From Rapana venosa (taxonomy: Eukaryota > Mollusca > Gastropoda > Neogastropoda > Muricidae): a stretch of 64,000 bases of DNA. The stretch is taken from assembly GCA_028751875.1 (NCBI GenBank), contig CM054153.1:35216275-35280274 (forward strand), in the 5' to 3' direction. A program made the translations under genes and the position numbers. The notes under the pieces were generated by a model. It was not told the origin of the DNA, did not search any database, and saw nothing but the letters and a program-made list of their open reading frames with translations. Below are positions 10,960-23,068 of the stretch, piece by piece. Numbering within the stretch: the first letter of the stretch is position 1; every line of letters begins with the position of its first letter.

Positions 10960-13080
10960 GTGACAAAAAAGACATCTTGACATCAGGGGAGGGGAACCCC
11001 AAGTGGGGGGAGACGACTAAAGCTGGAGAAAATTTCTGCGGCCCCTCTGTATCGATCCCCCAATGAGCAAGGACTCGACTACTGGAATTCCCCAGCTACA
11101 ATGACACGGTGTCGCCAATACCCTTGGGCAAAAGGCCCCGACGTGGCATGGCACACCCCAAGGGAAACCCTCACAACCAGTTTTTGACTACACCCCGGGG
11201 GAACAAAACCCCCCGGTTTGTTTAGGCATCAACGAGCCAAGTCGAGGACTTCCCCGGTGCAGATGGGCACGATCTACTGTGCCCCTGAATTTTAGAGCCC
11301 GATTGAGAAGATCAATAAGACAAAAAAATCAGATAAGTTCAACCTGGACAGACTGAAGGACCCCATCGCCGAGTCCTTCCAAGCAACAATGGAGGGAAAT
11401 TCGCACCCCTGCTGGGATTTAAGAAGTGCCCCAAAAGAAACCCTCAGTTTTTAAAAAGCGTGATGACTGAAAAAAACAAGCATACTTTGGCAAACATCGC
11501 CCAAAAAAAACAACCCTGGGTACAGTGAATCTTGAAAATGTGTGACAAAAGACGAGACCTGAAGAAGAGCAAGAACAATCAGGAGAGATGAGTCGAGAAG
11601 TAAAAAGAAAATCAAAAAAGGGGATGAGGAAGACAAGGGGAATGGATAGAGAAACAATGTACAGAAATCGAAGGAGCCTGACAAAGAATAATAGCAGAAG
11701 AGCATACCGATTGTGAAAGAGTCACCAAAAGAAACGCCCAAAAGTCAGTAAATCCAGGACAAAAAAGGGGAAATTTCCCAAAAAAAAAAGAAGGAATCGT
11801 TTGGGAGTTTGGGCGGAAAACTGTTCCCAACTCTACAAAACATAGACAAGGGGACCCCAGCGTATTGCAAACAAGCCTCATCGAAAAAAGAAACTTCCAA
11901 TTCTACGCGGAAGTAGAAGTAGCAATTAGATCGTGAAGAAAGGAAAATCAGCAGGATTGACAACTCCCAGAGAGCTGATCAAAAACGGGGGGAAAAGAGT
12001 GACGGACATCCTTACAAGTATCTGCAACAAGATTGGGGATGGAGAGTGGCCCACCCTGGGCTCAATCATTCATATCCTTCCTCAAGAAAAGGGTCTCCCG
12101 CATGCCCAAAACACGGACAATCCCTCATAAGTATGCAGTAAAGCATACTGAAAGTGTCCTGAAAAGGCTGAAACCAGGAGAAGGATCATGCCGAAGAGAG
12201 GCGGTTTCGCCCAAAAAAAAAGACCAAATAACAGATATTCAACCCGGGGTTCTGTGTGAGAAATAAGCCAGCATCAAAAAGACTCTTCCCGTTTCATTTA
12301 TTTTGAAGGGCCTTGATTGAGTATGGGTGACGCTCTGTGGGACCCTGAACAAATTCAACATGGGCCAGAATGATTCCCCATCAGGGAAAATTACTCAAAG
12401 GCCCCCAGTGCAATACTCGTAAGAGCCGGTGGGGAATGGTTTTTACCTCGTTGGGGTCCGCAGGGATGTTGCTGTCGCCGACACGTTTAACATTTTTCCC
12501 CTTTAACGTCATGACTGACGCCTTGTAAGCCCCACGGCAAGTCAGATTGGAGGGCGAACAATCCCAACCTCAGGGTTTTCGTGACATTGACGGTCTGGCA
12601 GGGAAAAGAAGGGAACTGGCCAACCCAGTGAACAACTGGACGAAATATCCTCACGATAGGCATGGAAATCGTGCCGAGAAAACCAAACTCATGTAACAGT
12701 GCCCAGCCAAACCCAAAAAAGATCACTCTCAGCGGAAAAAAATGAAAAGGAGTTGACCTTTAAGACCCAAATCCCAGAAGGCGGGACAAACAGCGCAGAA
12801 TGAAAAAATGAAGCCATATCGAGAGACAGGAACATCCCTTCGGAACCAAAGGTAAAGTTACTAAAACGCGCTGTCATCTCAACAGCTTTTACGCATGTGA
12901 GGCAATGGACATGAACGCAGACCTACAAAGGGGGATCCCAAACGTAGAAGTGAGATGCCTCAGAAGGTCCTTGGATTCATACAAGGGGCCTTTCACCAAC
13001 AAAGAAGTCCCCAGAAGGGTCATCAAAAAGGCGGGACTATGAGCCCTTTACCACGGTGAAAAGAGGGAAAATCAGATAAC
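10960..13080 (+). mobile_element. LINE group alpha, copy A (endonuclease end to RT end), eroded
   Basis: The frames broken here match the better copies at 25.8 and 39.6 kb. Near 11,235-11,275 a SRGLPRCRWA frame represents the end of the endonuclease. RLKDPIAESFQATM lies at 11,350-11,390. The RT begins with KKGKSAG..PRELI (11,936-11,980), TDILTSICNKIG (12,003-12,040) and an LPQEKG block. A later SAEKNEKE-type thumb region follows, then RRSLDSYKG near 12,960. The catalytic blocks are unreadable through frameshifts. Most damage is single-base loss. Family role: autonomous non-LTR retrotransposition. Confidence 0.65.
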
Positions 13081-14599
13081 AGTAACAGAAACAGATTTGT
13101 TATTAAATTTTTAGAGTTATTTGTTATCCCAAATTGGTCTATCTTTAGTTGTTTTTGGCCAAAAAATAATGTGGGGGCTCCATTTTTGTTTTTTGGTTTT
13201 AGAAGTCTATTTAAAATCCCCCGAATAATTGTTTCATTTTTTAAAATATTACCCCCCATGAGGGAGTTGAATTTTTTAACCAGTCTTGGGTTTTGAAGGA
13301 TTTCTGTATATAAATCCCATTTAAATTTGGGCTATTTTGTTTTAATTTTATTTCAATTCCATGGGTTCAATGTCATAAACCTCAAAGGGTTTTTTATTTT
13401 TTTACCTGAGCGAGGAGGCTTATATGTAAGTACCCCGGGTTTTGAGGGAAAAATCACAATAATCTTCCGGAAGATTTTATATCTGGAAATTATGTGTGCA
13501 CTGTTACATTTGGAGAAAGTCGGGATTCAGTAGGCAAAAAAATGAAAATGATTCCCCCTGTTGTATAGTTGGTTGCAAAGTCATCTTTTTTGTTTGTTGC
13601 ACTGTTGTATTAGGTGCCCTTTGGAGGCCCCGTTTTTTTGGCCTTTTCTGAAAATTTGAGACATAAAATGTCGGTTGATTTGTAATTTATATATTTTTTT
13701 TCTTGTTCTGTTCGTTTAATAATCTATCAAAAAAGAAAACCCGTTTTGTAGGTTTTCAATTCTTTTAAACAAAAAGGGTATATATGAAATAAAGGGAAAA
13801 CCCCAAAAAAAAACGAGAAATACAAAAATCTTTTCAAAAAACTGCTCTGGGTCTGCAAAAATCGTTGTTATATAAAAAAGTGTTAAATCCCCGTCCCTTT
13901 TTTTTTCTACACTAAATTTCAAAGTGTACCACCGTGTTAAGTGTAGAATTTTTAAAGGAGATACTACCCTTTTTTTCAAATCAAAAACTATCATTTTCAC
14001 AAAAACTTTCTATAAAGCTCTAAAAAAAGGAAGTACTCCCCAATAAACAAAATAAAAATAAAATTTTTTAAATCAATATTTTTAAAAATTTCTCAAACAA
14101 TTTCTTTATCTATCTCTTTTTCAATATACTGTATCCAATTCAATTCTTTATCAACATCCTTTTAAAAAAAAACCCCCCAAAAATACTTATCCAAATCTTT
14201 TTTTCAGCAAGCGACTCTTTAAACCCGCATATAGTGAGTCCAAAAGTCAAAATTTTTATCAAAAGACTGCTTTATAATCCGGCAAAAATGTGTGTCACAA
14301 AGTCAAAGTTCGTCAGGGGGAACGCTTTATAACCACCACGCCGACATTGTTCAAAATCATTTTAATTTACTGGGAAAAGAAGAAAAAGAAAGGGGGGGGG
14401 GGGGAGGGGAGGGTGGAAAAAAATATGAGAGAAGGGGGGGGAAATTTTTGAGGGAAAAATTGAAAAATCATTTATAATTTTGTGATAATATACCCTTTTG
14501 TTTTGGGTGCAGGAGACAGGCATTCACACCCCCATACACCAAATTGCCCAAGCACAGTGCACGCACGCATGCCACGCCGTACCATAAACACTCTTTTAT
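13081..14599. other. AT-rich DNA, nothing recognised
   Basis: A/T homopolymers dominate. A G-rich patch (GGGGGGGGGGGAGGGGAGGG) lies near 14,392-14,412. No gene or known repeat is supported. Confidence 0.5.
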
Positions 14600-14792
14600 T
14601 CACTCTATACCCCCAAAGTCCTTCAGAGAGACTTAAACCCAGGCCCCCTGTGCCAAAGCAGAACATTGTGTGCTGGTGGGAACAGATGCAAATTTACAAA
14701 CCGCCTACCCGGGGATGGTGTAAAAAAACCCCGAGTGCTTTTTTCCATTATCCTTTATTAAAAAAATTTTATAAAAAAAAATAAAAGACAAA
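14600..14792 (+). mobile_element. SINE-A body fragment
   Basis: CCTTCAGAGAGACTTAAACC, then GCCAAAGCAGAACATT, GTGTGCTGGTGGGAACAGAT, ACAAACCGC and GAGTGCTTTTTTCCATTATC, follow the same order as the intact SINE-A bodies at 22.8, 24.7 and 53.0 kb. The tRNA-like head is missing or unreadable. Confidence 0.55.
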
Positions 14793-14829
14793 TAAAAAAC
14801 ACCCAAAAGTTCTTTCCAGCATTTATCAA

Positions 14830-16720
14830 CAATGTCCCACATGCACTCACGACACATGCACACCTACATTTTTTGTCAAATATTTAAATAGCTCGAAAGA
14901 CATTGATAATGGTTGTGTTGGGGAGGGGGTGTGATGTTCCCTAACACCTGGCGACTTCTGAAAATTGGGGGTTCCCCCGGGTGAGGGGAGGGGAATGTGT
15001 GTCATGGATATGGGCATATTGTGTTGGTCACAAGGTCGGGGGGGGTGTCGTCTTTTTGTTGTAGGCAGAGGTTGTGTAGTCTCCCCCCTTTGCAGCGGTC
15101 TGTATAGGTCGGTGGTTGTCTCGGGCTTCATGGCTGGGGGCATGGTTGGTGGTTTTCCCGGGGGAAAAGAAAGTTGAGGGCAAACTTTCTGTTACCCTGG
15201 GGGTGGGTGTAGGGGCTTTTTGGGAAGTGCTTTTTAGGTGCTCCCGCCCCGGTGTGAAGCAGGGGGTGTTGTCAAAAACACAACCCCCCCTTGCCGCAGG
15301 ATTCCCTAAGAGAAAACCCTCGATTTGAAGCCAGTCTCTTAAAAAGGGTGCGTCCAAAAGGGAGGGAGGATGGAGGAGGCCTGTAGAGTGGCAAGGGGGG
15401 GGGGCTTTGTTGCAGGTGGATCGTTTGGTCCACTTGTTTGGACGGGCCCCCTTTAAACTGTTGATGCCCACGTGAAGGTGACGCCTGAAAGTGCGGAAAG
15501 GGGCGCTTGTTGCCCGCCCTGACACAGGTGTTGGACTGTCAGGCGGGCAATCAGGTTTGGGCTAGCCGGCCGCCAATGACATCTTTTTTCGTCCACACCC
15601 TTTAGCATGAGTCACCTTAAAGGGTGACAATCGCTGGGGGCTGATTTTTTTTTGGAGACGTTTAGGGGATGGAAAGGGGGTGTCTATTGGGAATTTGTGA
15701 AAGGGGATGGAGTGTGTGTTTTGGTGAGAGGGGAAGGATGTGGATTGAAATGAGCAATTGTTTGTGAGAAAGGCTTGCTTGCTGTTGTTGTGTGAATTTG
15801 GGTGAATTGTTCCCCGTTTGTTTGTTTGTGTGTGTGAAACAGAGTGTGAGGAAGTGTCAGTCTGGTCTGTCAGCAAAAAGCGTATCTGTGGAAGTGTTGA
15901 TAATGTATCCACTTGTGTGGGTGTCTTGAGTGGTTCAGTGTTGTATCAGTGACTCCCGAGGAGTGTATGTCGGTTGTGCTGAGTGTTGTATCTGTTTCTT
16001 GGTAGGTTTTGATGTGTTGACTGCTTTGAATGCCTGTAGTTTTGAGCAGATTTCTTTCAATAAATGTGACGGTTTTCTAGGCTGTTTTGGAGTTCTGTCG
16101 TTTCTGTATCACTCTTCATATCTTAATGAGTTTTTATTCTTATTCCAGAGTCAGAGATGGTGGTTTGTTGTGGATATTGTGATATTTGAGTTTGAGTGGT
16201 TGATTTCTTATGCGTTGGAGTAGTGAATTGGCTGCAGGGTGTTTGTGAGCATCGTTATTGCAACTTTTGTCGTTGAAGAAGAGTGTGTGGTTTCTTGCAT
16301 GTGGCATTGTGGGTCTTTGGTGTTAGGAGGTTTGGGGGGGAGTGGGTTGGTTGAATGGGAGTGGAGGGGGTGAGATTCATGATCACTGTGGGAAAGAGGG
16401 GAGGGGAGGGGCCCGAATAGAAACTTGGTCTACTGAAGAGAAGGGTGGCAGGGGAGAGTGACGGTTTTACTTTTCTTCCTCTGTGGAACAAGCACTGGTT
16501 GAAGGGGGGTTGGGGATGCTAGAGGTTGGAGGGAGGGTGGGAGGTAAAGGGTCACATTACTGGTAGGGGTAGGGGGTTTTGTAGCAGCGGGAACAGGTGA
16601 ACTTTGGGGGTGAGGGGTATGGAGTGGTGAAGGGAAAGGGAGGGTGGAAAGTAAAGAGAGGGAGGAGATGGGGCATCACTCCCTGTTGTCTGGGTGGCTG
16701 ACATGGCTGGTCGTCAAGGG
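14830..16720 (-). other. Unrecognised Pro/Ser/Thr-rich minus-strand region, possibly a LINE ORF1
   Basis: Several minus-strand frames are open for 80-165 codons (15,028-15,525; 15,562-15,912; 16,255-16,491). They are rich in Pro, Ser, Thr and Gln, for example in SPPLFPT and TQTQISQYPQQT. A start-like ATG in good context lies near 16,702. I-type LINEs and some other retroelements have an ORF1 with such a spacer, but I see no CCHC zinc knuckle or RRM, and no RT follows. The plus strand is G/T-rich, which itself keeps these frames open. I do not assign a function. Confidence 0.25.
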
Positions 16721-17493
16721 TTTGTCACTCCTTGGCCAGTGAGCGTGACGGCCCGAATGTAGGGCCCAGTAGAGCGTGACGGTCCGAGGACCTGCGGAAT
16801 AAAGGGCGTTAGTCGCAGTTGCTGCGGTGAATTATTGCTGCCAGCTCGTTTGCTATGAGTTTTAAGGTTCGAACTCCTTTTCCACCCTCCTGACCCCACG
16901 TTTCCTTGAACGGTATTGTGCCAGTGGAGGGGGTACACAGAATTGTCAGGAGTTGCTTCACTAGAGAAAAACTTGAATGATGATCTCCAAGTTCATTTGA
17001 CAAATGTAGAGTTTAATACTGCTGGGACATTATCTCTTTGTTATTTTTTCATATTCTTTTATTGTGGCAGTAATATTTCGAGGTGGTATTGCCACAGTAC
17101 CTTTATAATACAAATCGCCATAAAGGCAAGTTAGCATGAATAGCCTCAAATGTAATCTGGCAGGAGTCTTTGGTAAATTGTATTGTCTCCTTGCACAGAC
17201 GTTGGGAACTCATAGAGCGAGTTGTGGGTCCCATCATTGAAGTATCGTCACTTTTTTGATTGTTGTCATAGTTATCTTAGGAGAAGAAGGAGACAAAAGA
17301 GAAAAAAAAATCAAAACAACAACAACAAAACCCAACCCGCGAAACAATAAAATGAGAAAAGATGAAGATTGATGTCATCTGCTGTGTGCCATTTTAATGG
17401 CCATCACATTCGCTAGCGAGCCCCACATTGTATGGTTTTATAAATAAGGAACTGGTTGCAGCACTGACCTGTGTTTGGGTGTAGATAGACAAC
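16721..17493. other. Unrecognised DNA with a short direct repeat
   Basis: GAGCGTGACGG occurs at about 16,742 and again near 16,773 within two related phrases. Otherwise I see no supported gene, RNA or repeat here. Confidence 0.45.
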
Positions 17494-17643
17494 ACAGAAC
17501 ACAATGGAGTCTGGCCCATGCCTCACAAAAGGAGCACTTCAGCTTGAAAGCACAAAAACAGTTAGGCTACAGAACACAAGGGCATCTGGTCCACATCCTG
17601 ACAAAAGAAACACTTCCTCTTCAGACCACTGTGGTGGCCGGGT
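17494..17643 (+). repeat. Two-copy 75-bp tandem duplication
   Basis: ACAGAACACAATGGAGTCTG.. at 17,494 and ACAGAACACAAGGGCATCTG.. at 17,569 start two diverged units of 75 bases, equal to 25 codons. The units also share CTCACAAAAGGAGCACTTC versus CTGACAAAAGAAACACTTC. A 75- to 77-codon frame runs through both, but it is short and unrecognised. Confidence 0.55.
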
Positions 17644-19489
17644 TACGACAGAGTCCATTGAACGGTTACATTGTTCCCCGCGTAGGCTTAGCTGTTACTC
17701 ACCACTGACTTGGTTGAAAGTAAGAAAATAAAGAAACTTTACGGAATATGGTTATGCTAATATTTCATCACTGTTCTTTTAGACCATATCACTTTTTCGT
17801 CGACAAATCCGGGATACACTCCTGACCTTTGTTGTATCACAATCCTTGATATCAAAGGGGAAAATCAGCTTTCATTGGAGAGCCTTGGACATGTTTGACA
17901 GCTTGACAGTTTGAGTGCAGTTGTCTTTCGAAATTTGGCTGACGTATGTATAGTACATATGTGCGCCAAAGATCATATCGAGATGTTGAAAAGGTCATTT
18001 GTTGATCTTCAATTAACACTTGAATATTTCATCATATAAAGAGGAAACCTAGCCAGTTTCCCTTAACAGAACTACCTCAGTCTATGGCCTTCATTGTAGA
18101 TGGGTAAAAGTTGCACGTGTTTAGTTTCTGAACCCCTTTGTTACCTACAGGCTAAATCTTGCATCTCTGATGTGTTTGGGATACTGTGTGTAACACTAGA
18201 TTTAATTTGTAGTGGACTTTGGGACTGACATTAAAACACAAGCCCCTAAAAGTTACCTTTAAAAAATGCTTTCCCCCACAAGGCAACTTGCTATATTTCA
18301 TTGACTGGCGATTTGATCAATGCAGCAAGGTTTACAGCTGTACGCGGCATAAAACCAATATTGATGAAAAGTTTTGTAGTCTAAGACAATTTCTTTACGT
18401 TTCTTACTGAAGTCAGCCAATGAAAGACACTGGACATGTGCATACAGAAGATATTAAGAACCCCAAAAAGACAAAGCATTATTTTCAGACAGATAGAAGG
18501 GCTGAAAAACTAGAGTCTACGAACGGATGCAAGGCTCTTAACCTCAGTTTATTGGTGTTGAGGAGCAAAGGTGGGAAGATGAACATTTGACAATCGGTGA
18601 TTGTGATTTTACTGAACAGTCTTCATATTTCCCCATCTGGGCCAACAAACATACATTGCTAGGCTTCCGCATGGGCAGACCTCGCTTCGCAGTGAGGACC
18701 CGGCCCATACTTGTCCATTTTTGTCGCTGGGACTGACAAGATGGCTGTTCTGCATGACAAAAAGCTCAAGACAATCTGAAAAACAAGTGGTATTCGGTCG
18801 CTGCTGACCAAACCTCACGCCAGCGGACTTGCGGGAGTTTCATGGTGGTCAAGGCAAGACCGCATATTTCCCATGGTGGAGAGTTGTATGTGCAAGAAAA
18901 GGAGCAGCCAAGCTTTCAGTAGCACCCACAAAGAAAATGGTGGCCACAAGTTCAGGTGGTAAACGTGCTAGCTCAAAACAAATGGGAATGCCTGGCACAC
19001 AAGTGGCTACCGACTAGAGGTTTCCACCCAAAGACAGGCACAGGCCAGAGAGGACGCCGTTTGACAGTGCCCATCAGGATGGTGAGATCTGTTTCCAAGA
19101 CATGGTTTCAATGGGACCAGATCACCATCCATCCCAGAGCATGTGGTGTGACAAACACCATTATGAGAAGCAGACCTGTAGGAGCGCTCAAGCAACAGTT
19201 CCAAATAAAAGACAGGTCCAGAGGTTTGATTTCATCAAGTCAGCAAGACCACAGAGAAAAGGATCTGTGCCAGTGGTTCCTGGTATTTTTTTCATACAGT
19301 GATGTTGTAAAACTGGCAGATTAAGTGAAGAAAATGACCCTGGCCCACAGGTGATTGTCAGAATGAAAAGATTCTTTACAAAAAGCTAGGGTGATAAATA
19401 CAGATCTCACAAAAGGTACTCTGTTCAAATGGGCATATTGGTTTCCCTTTAGAAGGAGAAAATTTCCCAAACAAAACTGACCTTAATCT
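17644..19489. other. Unique-looking DNA; possible 5' region of the next LINE
   Basis: No gene is recognised. GACAAGATGGCTGTTC at about 18,735 resembles a YY1-type site and is followed by short plus-strand frames to 19,324, one ending YSDVVKLAD. ORF1 proteins of related LINEs contain a similar ADVVK phrase (see 58.2 kb), so 18.7-19.4 kb could be the worn ORF1/5' region of the element that starts near 19,490. That is inference. Confidence 0.3.
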
Positions 19490-20164
19490 TCAGCATGCAC
19501 TCAGGGAATTGGAAGATCCTTTACATTCAGGCAGTAAACAAAGATAGAAAAGCCGGTGGAATACATGATATTTTAGCTACAATTTCAAAATGTTGCGGTA
19601 ATAATTTTATTATATTTCTAACAAAATTATTTAATGTTGTCTTTGATCAAGGAGTTTACCCACAAGTAAAGCCGAAGGCCATAATAATATCATTACGTAA
19701 AAAGTACACTCAAATGATGTAGATAACTACAGAGGAATCAATCTCCTATTCACAATATTTAAATGTTATATTTCAATATTGAACAGGCGTAACGTGGTTA
19801 GAAAGTCAAAACTTAATATCAGAATGCCAAGCAGGATTTAGAAGAACATGTGATCATATATTTACGTTATATGCTGTCATCCAGAACCACATGAGTAAAA
19901 AAGGAAGAACACTTCATGTAGCTTTTGTTGAATTTAGAAAGGCCTTTGATTTTGTTTAGCATGATAGTCTATTGCAGTGTATTCAAAATCAAGGAGTAAA
20001 AGGCAAATTCTTTGCTTCACTTCAAGCTATGTACAAGTCATTTAAATCATGTGTACGTGCAAATTTCGAATTAACCGAAATGTTTGACTGCCCTATTGGA
20101 GTACGGCAGGGCTGTGTTCTCAGCCCCACACTTTTTTCATTGTTCATAAACCAGCTAGCTGACC

Positions 20165-21444
20165 TAATAATAATAATAATAATAATAATGATAATAATAT
20201 ATGGATATTATAAAAGCGCTGAATGTTGTAAAACAAATAAACGAAGCACTTGCACTCAAAATCATTTACACGCATGCAACTCTCCTAAAACATAATGAAT
20301 AACATATTTCAAATTTATGCACGCGCGTCACAAAAACACACAACACACAACACCACACACACACACACACACACAAAACCCCCCGCACGAAACGCACGCA
20401 CGCGCGCGCGCGAACAATTTCGGGAGTAAAGGATGCTGTTAAAAGTAGGGGCGGATATGAAAAAGTCTCAGGTAGGAAATAAGTGTTTTTGAGGCTGGTT
20501 TTAAAGGAAATCAAATGAAGATTTTGGCGAAGTAAAAGAGGGAGGTCATTCCAGGGGGATGGACAAGAAACAGAGAAGGAGCGACGCCAACAGTGGTTTG
20601 TTTGAATCTGGGTTTCGAAAGCACAACGTATCTGCAGCTGAACGAAGGGAACGGGTTGGAGTGTACAGGTGAAGACAGTTACAAAGATAAGAGGGTGCAG
20701 ATTTGTGAGACAAGCAGCCAGTGAAGAGATCTCAGAAGGGGAGTGTGTGTTAAGATTTTTTCTTTCTTAGGGCCAGTCGAGCTGCAGAGTTTTGTATGCG
20801 TTTGAAAAGAGTGGAGGATAAAGTGGTAGGCCACCAAAAGAGAATTACAGTAGTCTAAACGTGAGAGAATGAGAGATGTGACAAGCTTGGAAGTTGCACA
20901 GTGGACAGGTCCCTGCGAATTGCGCTTATGCCCCGTAATTGATAGTAGCAAGACTGGCAGGTCTGGATGAGGGACTTTTTTTTTTAGAGAGGGGTGTTGT
21001 AAAGAATTTACACCTAAATATTCAAAGAGTTGGACAAAGGAACTGATGTATTGCCGAATTCTATTGAAGTTGTTGTGATGGAGGACAGTTCATGTTCGGT
21101 CCTATGAGCATGGCTTCAGTTTTAACGGCATTAAGTTGTACTTGTTGAGTCACCCAGTTTTTAATGTCTTGAAGGTTTAGAACACATTTGTCAGGAGAGA
21201 AGGCAAGTTTTAAACGTATCACTGCACTAAAGCTGAGTATCGTCAGATAGAAATGATGATCAATATAGTGGTTGTTTATTATACGTGAGAGTGGAGCAGT
21301 GTAGAGATTTAAGAGAACAGGACCAGGACTGATCCTTGGGGAACTCCACATTCCATCTTGACGGGTTTTTTATAAATTTGTTTACAAATAACTTTCTGGA
21401 ATCGGTCTTTGAGGTATGAAAAAAACCCAGGTGGGGGGCTGTGC
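20165..21444 (-). mobile_element. L2/CR1-like LINE, 5'-truncated, inserted in beta LINE
   Basis: On the minus strand a FSYLKDRFQKV-like start (about 21,415) is followed by GVPQGSV..LLNLYTAPLSRIINNH (21,350-21,280) and LNAVKTEAMLIGPN (21,145-21,100). SRLDYCNSLLV (20,865-20,835) and TPLLRSLHWLLVSQ (20,745-20,705) come next, then FKTSLKNTYFLPETF (20,508-20,464). These are hallmark C-terminal RT phrases of the L2/CR1 clade. The 3' UTR holds a (GT)n run and ends with CAGCGCTTTTATAATATCC-type sequence and an (ATT)n tail at 20,165-20,200. The coding region starts inside the RT, so the copy is 5'-truncated. It carries frameshifts and stops. Confidence 0.8.
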
Positions 21445-21934
21445 AATTACTACCAAAGAATGGGTCAATTATTTTCAGATATCAGGGAATGTTTATCTTA
21501 TTTTTGCAGATGATGTGGTACTGATATCAACAACACAAATGGTCTACAGAATCAGCTGAATTTTTTACGAACATGTTGTGAAAAATATAAGTTAACCTTA
21601 AACATTGAGAAAACTAATGTCATGGTATTATAGAAAGGGGATTTTTTTAAAAACATGGCCGGGGTTTTCTCGATAGGATAGACTGGAGTGGTTAATAGCT
21701 ATTGTTATTTAGAATTAAATTTACAACGACGATCAGTGCTAAAAGTGGTATGCATTTACAACAAAAGCAAAAGGCAATAGTTTAGATTAATAGTGTATTA
21801 AAAAAATATAAAGAAATGACAGCAAACACTTACTTTAAAATCTTCGACAGGAAAATACAACCAATATTGCTTTATGCTGCAGAAATATGGGGAAAAACAG
21901 GTTAGAACATATAAAAAGTGCATATAGTAAAGTA

Positions 21935-22213
21935 TGTTCTTTCGAGCCAGAAGGCCCATAGAGCCGGAGCTTATCCCGGTTTCTGTAGCGTTAAGCGAAC
22001 TGATGGTTTTTCACCACCCCTGTGACAGGACGCTAGTCTGTCGCCAGATATTTCCCCCAGCAGAGTGGTACCCACTTGTACCACGGGTGGAGTGAGGAAA
22101 GGGTAAGTTTTCTTTCCCAAGGAACAAACCGAGCCGAGGGGGAACGAACCGGACTGATCACGAGTGACGCCTAAAAAACTCGACCACGGTGCCTCTCAAA
22201 AGTGCAATGTGAC
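21935..22213 (-). mobile_element. tRNA-headed SINE with GTACCCA-type core
   Basis: Read on the minus strand it starts GAGGCACCGTGGTCGAG with a GGTTCGTTCCCCC B-box-like end, as in a tRNA-derived head. It continues through CCACCCGTGGTACAAGTGG and CTGGCGACAGACTAGCGTCC to ACCGGGATAAGCTCCGGCTC. It interrupts the beta LINE between the phrases for GEKQVRTYKKCI and MKKVF. No target-site duplication is obvious. Confidence 0.6.
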
Positions 22214-22711
22214 ATGAAAAAGGTTTTTAGGAGTGCCAAACTAAGACACCAATAAAATGGTATATGGAGTTTGGGTAGGTATCCACTTATGGAATTCATA
22301 CGTTACCTGCCTAAGATATGGTTTAGATTATTAGAAATGAATACAGAACGATTACCATATAAGGCCTACCCAAATGTTACTACAGTTAAAACAGCACTGG
22401 GAAGCGGGGGGTTTATCAAAATGAGAGAAATATTATGTGACTGGCTTTAATATTGATTGGTTACAGCAAGGTTTTAAAGTATGTAAAACATTTTTGCATA
22501 ATTTTGAACAGGGCTGGTGGATATGTTTATTCAGGAATCGACAGATACTCTCAGAGAAGGTGACAGATATAAACCTTACACATCATTCAAGACTGTTTTT
22601 GAAAAAGAGCGATACATTCTAGATATTGATGTATATTGCTTCCTTGTTGCCATTTCTCAAGTTCGATTCAACGTTCTCCCCCTAAATAACAATGTACATC
22701 GCTACAAGGAA

Positions 22712-23025
22712 GGGGGCAGGATGGTTAAGATGTTCGCCTGCCAACAAGTTAACCGTGAGGTTCTGGGTTCGATTCCCAGCCTCGTCCTTTCTTCCAATTT
22801 TGGGACAAAAAAATCAAACTGATGTCAAAGTCCTTCGGATGAGACTATAAACCGAGGTCCCGTGTTCGAACGAATGCAGAACATCTTGCGCACACGTTAA
22901 ATCCTGTTCCGCTTTTCGGAAGAGTAGGTGGAAACAGATGACAAAATTTACAAAACCGCATACACACGGGGAATAGATGTAAAAAGCACATGAGTGCTTA
23001 TTCCATTATCCTAGATATAAAAGAA

Positions 23026-23064
<39 letters not shown>

Positions 23065-23068
23065 GGAA
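22712..23068 (+). mobile_element. SINE-A, full-length copy with AAGGAA target duplication
   Basis: A tRNA-like head (GGATGGTTAAGATG A-box; GGGTTCGATTCCC B-box) is followed by the SINE-A body: CCTTCGGATGAGACTATAAA, CCGAGGTCCCGTGT, CATCTTGCGCACACGTTAAA and GAACAGATGAC-type sequence. The end is GAGTGCTTATTCCATTATCC, GATATAAAAG and an (AATA)n tail. AAGGAA flanks it at 22,706-22,711 and 23,063-23,068. Removing the insert restores the reading frame of the host LINE. SINEs of this kind are Pol III transcripts mobilised by a partner LINE. Confidence 0.8.

Noticed and set aside
22712..22795. tRNA gene
   Set aside because: A- and B-boxes are present, but the sequence runs directly into a SINE-A body flanked by a target duplication.
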